Position numbers and translations under genes: made by a program
The notes under the pieces: model-generated
The model's database searches: none
What the model was told of the DNA's origin: nothing
What the model saw: only the letters and a program-made list of their open reading frames with translations
In this document: positions 48,567 to 60,900 of the stretch, piece by piece
Layout: the number at the start of each line of letters is the position of its first letter
How positions within the stretch are numbered: position 1 is the first letter of the stretch
Assembly: GCA_000231825.2 (NCBI GenBank)
Contig: JH720335.1
Location: 62,001-126,000 of the forward strand
Origin: Tetrahymena elliotti 4EA
Lineage: Eukaryota; Ciliophora; Oligohymenophorea; Hymenostomatida; Tetrahymenidae
Direction: 5' to 3'
DNA: 64,000 nt

Positions 48567-50933
48567 ATGAACAAAAATATCTTAGCCTTTGTCAAGGTAA
48601 ATACTTCAAAGCACCTAGCTTATTTTTCTAAACTTAATGGCAGCAGTAACGATTGCTAATTCATAGAATCTATTCTATTTTTGAAATTGAAAATAGATTA
48701 AAACGCACATCCACTATCAAAATAATTTATGATCAGAGTTAGCATTAAATAATGCTAAATTTTTGTAGGTAGATACATAGAATAAAATAGATTAATTGCT
48801 GTGCCATTAAGTTGGATATAAATATTTTTAAAGAAATGACAATCAATTCAACATTTTTAATTAAAATAGAAGCTTAGCCCTTTGAACAAATCTCTTGCTT
48901 TCTCCAATAAGTTCCACTTTTCCAGAACTTTAACTGTCAGAGATGCCATCAACTCTGCTTTAGACGAAGAACTTGCCAGAGATGAAAAAGTTTTTATCAT
49001 CGGTAATTATACTTTATTAAGCTCTTATAAAATGATTCCGAAAATATAGATAATCAGATTTTAATTTTATCATTTATTTTAACAGAATTTGTATTAATTC
49101 ATCCTTTTCTATTTTAATTCTTAGGTGAAGAAGTTGCCAATTATCAAGGTGCCTACAAGATTACAAAGGGTTTAGTCCAAAAGCATGGACCTAACAGAGT
49201 CGTTGACACTCCTATTTCTGAAATGGGTATTAAATTAATTACAGCAATTAGATGAATGAAGAAAAATAAAATTAAGTTTTTAAAAAGTTAAAGAGATTTT
49301 TGAATGAAAATAATTTTAAAGTTAGTGTTTATTAAATGTGAACATTCATTTTAAAATTAAAAACATTCAAAAAAAAGCATAAAAAATGATTATAGCTACA
49401 AATAACATTCAGTAAATTGAGATCAAAAATATATTTTTATTCATAAACTAATTCAGGTTTCACTGGTATCGGTGTTGGTGCTGCCATGTATGGTTTAAAG
49501 CCCGTTGTTGAATTTATGACTATGAATTTTGCTATGCAAGCTATCGATTAAATTATTAATGGTGCTGCTAAGCTCAAGTACATGAGTAATGGTGACTTAG
49601 AAAACCCTATTGTTTTCAGAGGTTTGAACGGTCCTGCTGCTGCCGTTGCCGCCTAGCACTCCCAATGTTTTGCTGCCTGGTAAAATATTTTTTTGAGATT
49701 TAAATTGCATAGTAGTTAGTGCCTTAGAATAAAATATTGTACTATTAGTCTATGACTCTGGTTCTACATAATATAATCTGAATATCTTTGAATAAAAACA
49801 TATTATTTAAAAGAAATTAAATTAATTCTAGACTTGTTAAAAGGTAATTCTAAAACTCATAAAAATTATTGTTCATAAAAAGGTACTCTTCAGTCCCTGG
49901 TCTCATCACTATTTGCCCCTATGATGTTGAAGATGCTAGAGGTTTACTCAAGGTAATTAATTAATTTTATTTGATATTTTGACTTTAGGAATAATACAAG
50001 AAAATTCTAATTGATAGATAGATAGATATGTTTTCGATTCTAAATGGATATTAACTAATTATATGTAATAGGCTGCCATCAGAGATCCCAACCCCGTTTG
50101 TTTCTTGGAAAATGAAATTATGTACAATGTTTAATTCACCGTTGATGATTCCGTCATGGATAAGGATTTCGTTCTTCCTATCGGCAAGGCAAAAATCATG
50201 AGAGAAGGTAAAAGATAATGCGAAATATTAATAAATGCTATTAAAATATTGACAAATTAAGATTGTTTTGATCAAGATAATATGAATTTTTTTTGTTTAG
50301 AAATTACATGCTTTGATAGAGAAATTTTCTAAATTTGCATTTAATTAATTTCCCAATTCAAGAATAATGCGAAATATTTCATTTGCTCGTTATCTTCTAA
50401 TAAACATTAATTTTATAATCAATTATTCTTTTTAATTTAATTTCAGGTACTGACGTCACTATTGTCTCCTACTCCAAGCCAGTTAAGTTCTGTTTGGAAG
50501 CTGCTGAAATTCTTGCCAAAGAAGGTATCTCATGCGAGGTAATAATCTTCACTTCTCTTTTTTCTCTTTTTAAGATTTGATTTTATTTAATTTATTTAAT
50601 CTATTACAAAAATAAACATCTTTATTAAAAATCATCTAGGTTATTAACTTACGTACCATCAGACCCTTGGATAGATAGGCTGTTGTTAACTCTGTTAAAA
50701 AGACCCATAGATTAGTAACTGTTGAAGAAGGATGGCCATAATGTGGTGTCGGTTCTGAAATCTGTGCTTTGATGATGGAAAGTTCAGCTTTTGACTTCTT
50801 AGATGCCCCTGTTGAACGTATTGCTGGTTTGGATATCCCTCTTGCCTATGCCCCCAATCTTGAAGCTATGTCTTTACCTAACACTTAAAACGTTGTTAAC
50901 GCTGTCAGAAAAACTCTCAAGGGACACAAATGA
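48567..50933 (+). CDS. PDHB: Pyruvate dehydrogenase E1 component subunit beta, mitochondrial
   Basis: Eight exons: 48567-48596, 48870-49002, 49125-49226, 49457-49679, 49883-49952, 50072-50207, 50447-50538, 50640-50933; 359 residues, the same length as the human protein. The first ~30 residues ([28 protein letters not shown]) form a basic, Ser-rich mitochondrial presequence. Then [72 protein letters not shown] and [19 protein letters not shown] follow the family without gaps, and [16 protein letters not shown] and PLAYAPNLE close the C-domain. With E1 alpha it forms the thiamine-diphosphate heterotetramer that decarboxylates pyruvate and loads the E2 lipoyl domain. C-ending codons are frequent, fitting high expression. 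Several introns are 200-270 nt, longer than in neighbours. Confidence 0.97.
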
Positions 50934-51648
50934 TGGATGGATGGATGTAAGAGCATGATATACAACATAAAAGAAATATTTTATTGAGAAAAACGAAAGA
51001 GACCAATTTTTTCTCATTTTTGTATATTAAAAATTTCACAAATAAAACTATTTATTACTAGTACAATCATTTTATATATTTTTAATGTATTTTTGCTTTT
51101 TTACCTAGCCATCACTTTTAATTTTTACTTCTTTCTTAAAAAAATCAATAAAGTAATAATTTTGAAATAATTCCCTACCATTTTAATTAGTTAGTTAACT
51201 AATTAATTAAAAATGATCAAATATTTTATAATTTAAAATTAAAACCTGACCAATAAATTAAAAATTAAAGTTAAATAATTCTTCCAATTTTAGCATAGAA
51301 AAATGAAAAGACTTAAAGCTGTTTAAAGTAATAATTTTGATCAAAAAGCTACATATTCTTATTAATTTCTTAGTTTGTATATGTATGCATATTTGCATAC
51401 ATTTGATAATGACTAATTGATTTTATATCAAATTCTTCTTTGAAAAAATTAAAGGCTAATTTTATCAATTTGATTAAAAAAGATAAATAGAAAGAAGATT
51501 TAATTAATAGAAGCGCAAATGAAAAGAGTTACCATGAAATTAAAAACAATACTATAAAAAAGAAATAATTTAATTAAACTTTGTAAAGCGAATAGGATAT
51601 TTACAAGTAAATCTAATAATAATAAGTTAAATAGCCACACAACAAAAA
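50934..51648. other. Intergenic, no gene seen
   Basis: Between PDHB and TSR1, both +. Starts with a GGAT repeat directly after the PDHB stop (50931-50946), then AT-rich. Confidence 0.6.
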
Positions 51649-54600
51649 ATGGGTTCATAACACAAATCAGGAAATTTCAAGCAAAAGAATAAAAAATTCA
51701 AGGGAGCAAAAACAGCTACTAAAACACATAAAATCGAGGTTAGCATTTTATTGATTTTACAGATTTGTTCTATTTTATCACTATATTTCTGAGCTAATTA
51801 ACTATGAAGAAACAAATAAATATTCTACAAAAATAGATTTCTACAATACTTCATTTTATAATTCCAAATTTTTATTGAATTTATTATTAATGTATATTAT
51901 GTTTAACACAATAACAGACTAAGACCAAAAAAATTACAAAGAAGAATACCTCTTTGAATAAGTCAGCTCGTAAGCTCTTTTTAGAATAGTAGAAATTCAA
52001 TAAATCAGTCAAAAGAGAAGACTAGATTGAAAAATTGATCAACTAAAACAGCGTTTTAGATAATGCTACCAAGGCCGCTTTTATTGAAATGGCTAAGCAA
52101 TCTAAAGCTCCTAGAATTGTTTATCTCTTACCTCTCAACAATGCAGCCAATACTAAATAACTCAGGTAACATTTTTTGAAGATTTAATTAAATCTACTAA
52201 AATCTATAGTTTGGCTTGTTATTTTTAGCACTAATAGCAAAGTAGAAAATTTATGAAAAAAAATTAAAAAAAATATTGTTAAAACATAGATAAGAGATAG
52301 AGTAGTATATCAGTAATTAAATATCTAAGCATGAAGATATTGAAATGTTGGATAAAAACGCATCTAATCAAGAAGATGGAAAAATGAGATTCAAATTCCC
52401 TTATTACTAATTTTTCGCTCACCCTACTTACTGTATTTATTTCACTTAATAATTTTACCAAATTGTCAATATAAAATGATAACATTTTATCAATAAAGTC
52501 CCTGGTTTAATCAAGGAAAACTTCATTATCATTGAAGGTGATAGAGTTTTTGAAAATAATATGGATTTCTGCAAAATTGCTGATATTGTTTGTCCAGTTC
52601 TCTCTTGTAAAGATGCTAATTTAGAAAAGCTCAACTTAGATCCTTACAACAATGCCAACGCTTTCGATCAATGGGGTTATAAGGTTCTTTCTGCTCTCAG
52701 AATTTAAGGCCTTCCTTCCACTATTTCCGTTCTTTAAGACGTTAACACTATTCCTTAAAGTAAGTAAAAGGAAGTTAAGAAATTATTTTAGAGATATTTT
52801 GCATCTGAATTTGAAGATCACTTCATTTCTATCGAAAACGAACAATCCGTCTTCACTTTATTGAGATAATTGCAAGCTAGAACTTTATTACCCTATGATT
52901 GGAAAGAATAAAGAGGTTACATGCTTGCTGATGAAGTAACTGTTAATCCTACTAATGGAGTTGTTGAAATTACAGGATTTTTAAGAGGTAATATAAATGC
53001 TTTAAGAAATATAAAAAATATTAATGTTCTTCTAAATAATAATTCAAATAGGTCAATGCATAAATGCTAATTAGTTAATTCACATTACAGGTTATGATGA
53101 CTATGAAATTCAAAAAATAGAAATATTAAAGAATCCCATCAAGATTAAATAAAAAATAAAAAAGAGAGGTAATGGCATGAATGATACCAATATGTCTATG
53201 ATTAACTTCAATAGCGATATCCTTTTAACTCAAGAAGCAACTGACCCTGATCAAATCAATCCTTTTGCCAAAGACAGTGGTTTAACCAAAAAGAAATCTA
53301 AGAAGAAATCTTCAACTGCAAACATTTTAAAGGGAATTGATGAAAATGAAGAAGATATGGAAGACGAAAACTCTGATATAGAAGAAGAAGAAGAAGAAGA
53401 TAATGAAGAGGAAGAAGAAGAAATTGTTGAAAAAGATAAAAACGATAAAGGTGGTATGGACGATGAAGGTGATATTGATATCGAAGGAGAAGATGAGGAA
53501 GATAACATTACTATCAACTCTGATGATGAAAACCAACAAAAATGTGAAGGAGAGTAAATAAATAAACTTAAAGAAATTCTAAATTATTTAATGTTTAATA
53601 TTAATAGCAAAAAGAAAAAGATTTTAGAATTATAAGAAAGAGGAGAAGATGAATTAGAATTAGAAGATGAAATAGAATATGCAACTTCTATTAATTTGAG
53701 AGATAGATATGAGAAATATCAAGGTATGAAGAGTTTCAAAACTTCTGAATGGGATAAGTATGAAAATCTTCCTGATCCTTATGAAAAGGTTTATGTATTT
53801 AAAAATTACATCAGAACTAAAAATACTGCTTTCCTTCATGCTGAAGAATAAGCTTTTGCCTACTCTGGTTTCTATATTAAAATATATGTCAAGGGCTTCC
53901 CTCTTGATAAGCTTTCAGCTCATCCTAAAGAAAAGGCTTTGGTAAAAAATCAAATTTTTTAAGATAGCAAAATCAATATCTAAAAATATAAATATTTACA
54001 AATAGATCTTATCTACCCTTTTAAAGCATGAAAGAAAAATGACTGTCCTCCATGCTAGAGTTAAAAGAAGTTTAGAATATGAAGATAAGACCATTGAATC
54101 TAAATAAAACTATATTATCCACATGGGTTTCAGAAGAGCTGTTGTTAACTCAATATTCTCTAAAATTTACAATGTAAAATTTATTATTAATTTTAATGAG
54201 ATATTAATAGTTAAAATATTCATTTTTATTAAAAGAACAATGAAAAGACAAAGTATGTTAAAAAGGTCAAAGAAGAAAACTAATTTTATATGGCTTCTTT
54301 CTATTACTACAATATATATCCTCCTGCTAATTTAATTATGTTTAACGAAAATGGAGATATCTTAAATGCTGATTTCTGTCTATCAGGTTAGGTTATGAAG
54401 AGCGACCCCTTATAAGTTATCCTTAAGCGTATTATCTTAACAGGCTATCCTTTCAAGGTAATTAATTAAATATAATTTTGATGTTTTTATTTAAATTTCT
54501 TTCACTTTATAAATAGATTCATAAGAGAAAGGCTGTTTGCAGACTTATGTTCTTTAATCCTTTAGATATTAAGTATTTCTAACCTGTAGAACTTAAAACA

Positions 54601-54741
54601 AAGCTTGGTTTAAGAGGTAAGATTCTCGAGTCTCTTGGTACTCATGGTTTAATGAAATGCTTATTCAGCGGTTTTGTTAAACCCCACGATACTATTTGCA
54701 TGCATTTATATAAAAGAGTTTTCCCTAAGGCTCCCTTCTGA
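51649..54741 (+). CDS. TSR1: 40S ribosome biogenesis factor TSR1
   Basis: Exons 51649-51738, 51918-52165, 52290-52432, 52499-52987, 53091-53553, 53608-53941, 54027-54173, 54236-54457, 54517-54741; 786 residues (804 if the 54-nt intron 53554-53607 is kept; human TSR1 is 804). The N-terminus is basic and lysine-rich, followed by degenerate translation-GTPase domains without a P-loop, as in the family. A very acidic tract (53360-53530) precedes KGMKSFKTSEWD-like sequence (GMKSFKTSEWDKYENLP), YVFKNYIRTKNTAF, MTVLHARVKRS, HMGFRRAVVNSIFS, ILTGYPFK, then MFFNPLDIKYF, LESLGTHGLMKCLF and MHLYKRVFPKAPF, all diagnostic of TSR1/Bms1. The protein sits on pre-40S particles, mimicking eIF5B and blocking early subunit joining. 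Frequent C-ending codons suggest good expression. Confidence 0.93.
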
Positions 54742-55050
54742 AAAGACTTAAAATATTTATTTATAAAGCCATTTATTCTATTAAATTAATATTAAAAATA
54801 AAAATTGTTATTGTATATTAAATATTCTCATAATTGTTATCCATTTTTTAATTTCAAATAAAATTTTAATAAATAACTCTTTTCTCATTTAATGATCTGG
54901 TTTCTTCTTTTAATTTCTTAACCACAAAAGCATTCCAGTTTTGAAACAAAATTTAAAAAAATCTCAAAATCATAATAATCTTATATTTGATATTATTTAT
55001 ATTGATAACAATATTTAATTATAAAAAGATAGTCTAGTTTGGCATTATTA

Positions 55051-55622
55051 AATTAAAATATGATTTTTGTGGTAGGCAAACAAAAAGAGGCCTCTAATTA
55101 AATTGTAAACTAAAAATTTGAATTCTTTTTTTCTAGTTTTTCATTACAAGAAAATTGTAATTAATGATGATAAGTCAATTGAGATTTAAGTATTTTTTTT
55201 TATTTCCTTTATTAATTATTGTTAACTTGTAAGAAACAATTTATAATTATAAAAATGTAGATGAGTTAGGTATTTTTCAATTAAATTAATGATTTTGGTA
55301 GACAAACAAATACAGACCTCTAATTAAATTATAAACTAAAAGTTTAAGTATTTTTTGTTTCATTTATTATTGTTAATTGGCAAGAAACACTTTAAAATGA
55401 TAAAAAAGATAAGTGAGTTAGGTATTATTTCATTAAATTAATGATTTTTGTCAAGAAACAACAAATATACACCTCAAGTTAAATTGAAAACTAAAAATTC
55501 GTATTCTTTTTTTTCAAGTTTTTTACAACGAGAAAAATATAATCAATATGAACAATTAAATTAATGATTTTTGTGGTGAAAAAACAAATTCAAACCTTGA
55601 ATTAAATTGCAAACTAATCTTG
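55051..55622. repeat. Four degenerate direct repeats, about 70-90 bp each
   Basis: Copies at about 55051-55140, 55279-55355, 55431-55515 and 55553-55622 share the order ATTAAATTAATGATTTTTGT, then a CAAACAAA-like block, ACCTCTAATTAAATT and a final AAACTAAAA. Spacers of roughly 40-140 bp differ between copies. None is coding. Confidence 0.75.
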
Positions 55623-56142
55623 AAAAAAAAATTGATAACTCTCTTTTATAAAATTTTGATGATTGAAATTTTATTTTTTTAATATAGTATGTGGAACATC
55701 ATCGCAATATTATTAAATTTATATGAAGTTTTTTTAAACTTAAAATCTATTATTCCAATTTATCTTTTTTTCATTTTTCTTAAAAATTTTCCACGCTTTT
55801 TGCCAAATATTATTTGCATAAATAAATAAAAACAAAATCTTTCAAAGTTGTCTTTATTTGTTTGTTTTGAAGGATTTTAAAAAAATTTTATCATTTCAAA
55901 TTGCTTGAATTTTTTAAAAACAAATTATTTTTGAATTCTATTCTTTATTTTAAAAATTAGAATTACTTGTGAATTTGATTTCTCTTAATTATTCCAAAAT
56001 TAATAAGTTTAATAGCCTTAATTGCCTTAATTATGAAAAAAATGTCTTATTATTATATTCATTGCTAAAAGCCATTATTTTAATTTTTTTTAAGACCAAA
56101 ATATTTTTTAAACATATTACAGAAACTAAAAAATAAAAAGCA

Positions 56143-57263
56143 GTGTCTGAGCAGAATAGCAGAGCGATTAGCTTGACAGTTAATGAGTATGTTATCCTTC
56201 CACCACAACAAGCGGCGAGTTTTCCCTGTTCTGTTGCCAGCCTGAGGNNNNNNNNNNNNNNNNNNNNNNNNNNNNNNNNNNNNNNNNNNNNNNNNNNNNN
56301 NNNNNNNNNNNNNNNNNNNNNNNNNNNNNNNNNNNNNNNNNNNNNNNNNNNNNNNNNNNNNNNNNNNNNNNNNNNNNNNNNNNNNNNNNNNNNNNNNNNN
56401 NNNNNNNNNNNNNNNNNNNNNNNNNNNNNNNNNNNNNNNNNNNNNNNNNNNNNNNNNNNNNNNNNNNNNNNNNNNNNNNNNNNNNNNNNNNNNNNNNNNN
56501 NNNNNNNNNNNNNNNNNNNNNNNNNNNNNNNNNNNNNNNNNNNNNNNNNNNNNNNNNNNNNNNNNNNNNNNNNNNNNNNNNNNNNNNNNNNNNNNNNNNN
56601 NNNNNNNNNNNNNNNNNNNNNNNNNNNNNNNNNNNNNNNNNNNNNNNNNNNNNNNNNNNNNNNNNNNNNNNNNNNNNNNNNNNNNNNNNNNNNNNNNNNN
56701 NNNNNNNNNNNNNNNNNNNNNNNNNNNNNNNNNNNNNNNNNNNNNNNNNNNNNNNNNNNNNNNNNNNNNNNNNNNNNNNNNNNNNNNNNNNNNNNNNNNN
56801 NNNNNNNNNNNNNNNNNNNNNNNNNNNNNNNNNNNNNNNNNNNNNNNNNNNNNNNNNNNNNNNNNNNNNNNNNNNNNNNNNNNNNNNNNNNNNNNNNNNN
56901 NNNNNNNNNNNNNNNNNNNNNNNNNNNNNNNNNNNNNNNNNNNNNNNNNNNNNNNNNNNNNNNNNNNNNNNNNNNNNNNNNNNNNNNNNNNNNNNNNNNN
57001 NNNNNNNNNNNNNNNNNNNNNNNNNNNNNNNNNNNNNNNNNNNNNNNNNNNNNNNNNNNNNNNNNNNNNNNNNNNNNNNNNNNNNNNNNNNNNNNNNNNG
57101 AGTCCTATTACTAGGTTACCACCATAGCAACTCATTGTTTGGAGCGGGCACACTCTTAGCAAACTGTCTCATCAAACTCTCATACCCTGACTATTCTCTC
57201 CTACACTGTATATGCCACCGAAGTCACAGGCATTGCTGCCCTGGCAAAAGAACATGTAATCAT
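56143..57263. other. Assembly gap with compositionally foreign flanks
   Basis: 852 N bases (56248-57099). The ~105 bases before and ~165 after are near 50% GC, unlike everything else here. In the ciliate code the + strand is open on both sides: before the gap it reads SEQNSRAISLTVNEY, after it TIATHCLERAHSQQT and LSYTVYATEVTGIAALAKEH, with GCG, CAG and CTG codons rare in the rest of the window. This may be one exon of a transferred or contaminating sequence, or a mis-joined read. No family recognised. Confidence 0.4.
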
Positions 57264-57980
57264 GTAAATTTAAAGAGGTATTTTTAATTTTAATTAAATT
57301 TATGGGTTTACTCTAAAAATTTTATTAAAAACAAGTTGTATTGAAAATCAAATTTAATTGACAACAAATTTCTAAATAAAAGCAAATCAAGCAAATGAAT
57401 AATTTTTTTATTTAGAGCAATTATAAACAACAATTTAATTTAAAAGCTGGATGCAATTTTCTAATTTTTAAATTGTGGTTTCTACAAATCCAAAATTTTT
57501 TATTTTAGAATAAATAATTTTTTTAATGAACACTAATAAATAAATGCTCAGCAACTTTTTTTGTTTGTTTGTTTTGCAGTTGCAGACAGTAAAATTTCTC
57601 ATTTGAAATTTAGAAAATAAAATTGGAAAGAATTAATCAATCAATGAGAGATGAATATGAATTTGTTTGTTTGTTTTTTTAGTTGATGAATAGATATTTG
57701 ATTAAAATAATGAATGAATGTATGTATGCATTGAGTTATTTATTGAATGATTACTTTTAAAATTATGAAGAAAGAATCAATGAATGGATGAATAAAAATT
57801 CAAAATTATGAATAAGAATACATATCCTAATATATTTTAGAAATAAAAACAAATAAAAGTGCTAATACCTATTAATCAAGTAAAACGAATCCAAATAATT
57901 TAATTTAATAAAAAAATCTATTGAAATACATATATATATTCACACATACATACATAGATAAATAAATAAACATATATTCA

Positions 57981-60900
57981 ATGAAGAGAGTTCAATCTTA
58001 AGATTAGCTTGGTTAAGGTAATTATTCACTGACTCAAAATTCTTTCAATTTATGAAGTCATTTTAAATAAAATATTTATGTATAAGCAGATAGAAGAGGA
58101 GGTGTTTAGGTGTTTGTAAGAATAAAGCCAACTTAAGATGGTGACCAAAGCATATTTTCAGGAGATGATGAAAATGGTAGATCAGTTGTAGCCACAAAAA
58201 CTCCCCAGAGATCTAGATAAATATAATATAGCTATAAAAATGATAGAAGTTTAGAAAAGTTAAATGAAATATTTTCAGATAAGGCAGATGTTTTCTTTTT
58301 TGATAATGTTTTTAGCCAAAAATCGAGGTAAATTTGGAACTTCATTTAGATCATCAAAGCTAGTTATTAGCAAATAAATTTGCATTAAAATTGAATTATG
58401 AAACTTTTTTACATTTTCAAAAGATTAAGAGTATTTTAATTAAATTCCATTAATTTAAAAGCTAGGAAATCTTCTATCGTAAGACTGCAAAGGAAGCTGT
58501 TACAAATGTTGTGAGTGGTTAAAATACTTCAATCTTAATCCATGGCCCTTCAAGGTAGATTATTTAAATTAGATCAGCAATTATTTTAAATAAAAAATTA
58601 CAAAATGACTAACTAACAATTTGTTGAAGGTAATTGGATCTTATTTTAATATTTTTTAATCAACTAAAGATGTGGAAAAACTTTTACTCTCACTGGTGCT
58701 GATAAGCACTAGAAGGGATTGATGTTTAGATGTGTTGATGATCTCTTATCCAAAATAGATGTTGCAAACGAATAAGATTCATAATATAAGTTATTCTTAT
58801 CGATATACTCAGTATATAATAATGAAATATTTGATCTTCTAAGTAACGAGAATTCAGATTATTATGTAATAAATTGAAAATAATTTAGATCTTATAAAAA
58901 GACCTTATTGATTTAAATAAAAATAAAATTTTAAATAAAGTTTAGACTATTTCAAAATTTTGTTTAATTGTTGTAAAATTTAAATTTTAAAAGGAAGTAA
59001 TTGAATACAGTCCAAATGATGTTAGAATTGCAGGCTTATCAAGACACTTAATCAAGTACAAGAGTGAATTTAAGAATAAATATGTCAATGCTTTGAAGAA
59101 AATTTAATCTCTTAGTCAGCTTTTGAATGAAAAAAAGCTCTATGAAAAGAGTCACATAGTTGTCCAGTTCAATGTTTCTGAAAGCGAATAAATAAATTTC
59201 AAATTAAATTTAGTTAGACTTGCAGATATTGATTTAGTAGATAAACAAATTAATGGAGATGATTTTGAAGTTATTGAACAATACGTTAATTAAATCAATC
59301 AAAACACTTCATTTTAAACTAGAGCTTACAAAAAGTGCAAATTAACATCTTGTATTAGAGATACTATCAACGAGAATACTCAAGCATTCTTTATTTCATG
59401 TGTATCTTCATCATCTAATCAATACGCATAATCTCTTCTTTCTTTAGATGTAAATTTCTTTTTTCTTTATTTTATACTAATAATAGAAATGAATTATCAA
59501 CTCTATCATTCATATGTTTGTTTACTTGAAAAGTACACGAAAACAAACACTTTTTAAAAAATTTTTAATTTAATTGAGAAATATTCTAAAATTAATAAAT
59601 TAAATAAAAGTACACTTCTAGACTTTGTACTCAAGGATCACGTCATAATGAGGGAAATGAGATTAGAAGTAGTTTTACAAGCAATTCTTAAAAAAGACTT
59701 ATTCCTAGTAGACCTCCAGTTTCTCCAAACTCTGTTAAATCAAGTTTAATTGATAATACTTTGAAAGCATAGCTCTCCTAATCAAATTTAAGACAAAGCA
59801 ATGTTATTACTCAAAGTAATATAGCTCCCAAGTAGAATATTTAGAATTCTCACATAGAATTTATTGTTAATGAGTTGGAAAATATTTTTGAGGATATTCG
59901 TAAGCAGTCTCGTGTATTCGGGAGATTGCCTGAAAAAGATAGAAATGAGTGGGTTAATTAAAAGGAATGTATCTTAAATGATCTACAAAGATAGATCGAA
60001 TCTCAACCTTATAGTAGAGATGTAAGATATTTTGTATAAATTTAATTAAAAACTATTTTTTACAATAAATAATAGATTCCTTACTGTGAGACTCTTCTCA
60101 CTAAATGCTAGAGATAGTTGAGACTGATCAACCCTAGTTTGTCTGATTAGAGATAAATTAGTGGCTCTCCTCCTTAGGGACATGGCAATTTAGGAAATGG
60201 AAAGCCGAATGGATCTTAAACTAATTTCTTTTAAGGAAATTTGAATAACAGTTTTACTAGAACTAACTAGCATAATAGAAGATAAAGCTAGGGTGGATAT
60301 GCTGAATAAGTAGGTCGCCTTTCTCCTTCTTAAGAGAACAGATACAATGACTATGAATTTTTAAAAGATAAGGAAGAAAAGTTAGATAAAGATTTTATGC
60401 GTCTTCTTGATAGATACAATCACTCTAAAGAATTAATTGATAGTCTCAGTCATCCTTAAGTTTAATAAAATAATTAACCTTATCCATAATAAATGTAAAG
60501 AGTATAGACCCAACCATCTTTGGGATAACGCTCTCCTATTTAAAGTGTAATCAGAAATAGCTAAATTCTCTCCTCTCCTCAACAGAGATTAGCAGACATA
60601 AGTAATGTTCATCAATAATATCAAAATAATCAAGATATGTATCGTTCTCAAGACTCTTCAGGATTTTTGGATTAACCTCCAATCAACAAATCTAAAGCTG
60701 CAGCTTCCAGTAATATTGCTGAACTCAGCCCAAATTTTGATTTGTTAAATGCAGACGAAAAAGAAAAAAATGTTGGAAAAAGCTTGAAAAGATTAAAAGA
60801 AACAATTGAAATAAAAGAAAATATAGAAAAATCAAAAATATAAAAGCTTAGACAGCTCAATAAAGACTTAAAGTAGGGTTTGAGGGAATATGTAGAAAAA

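Larger units (their letters stand above)
54742..57980. other. Long intergenic region with repeats and assembly gap
   Basis: 3.2 kb between TSR1 and the kinesin. It holds a four-copy dispersed repeat (55051-55622), an assembly gap (56248-57099) with odd flanks, and TTTG/ATGA/CATA microsatellites at about 57559-57575, 57660-57680, 57708-57732 and 57930-57960. Confidence 0.6.

Noticed and set aside
53251..53539. Two minus-strand ORFs rich in Ser or Phe
   Set aside because: Both are antisense to the acidic GAA/GAT tract of TSR1.
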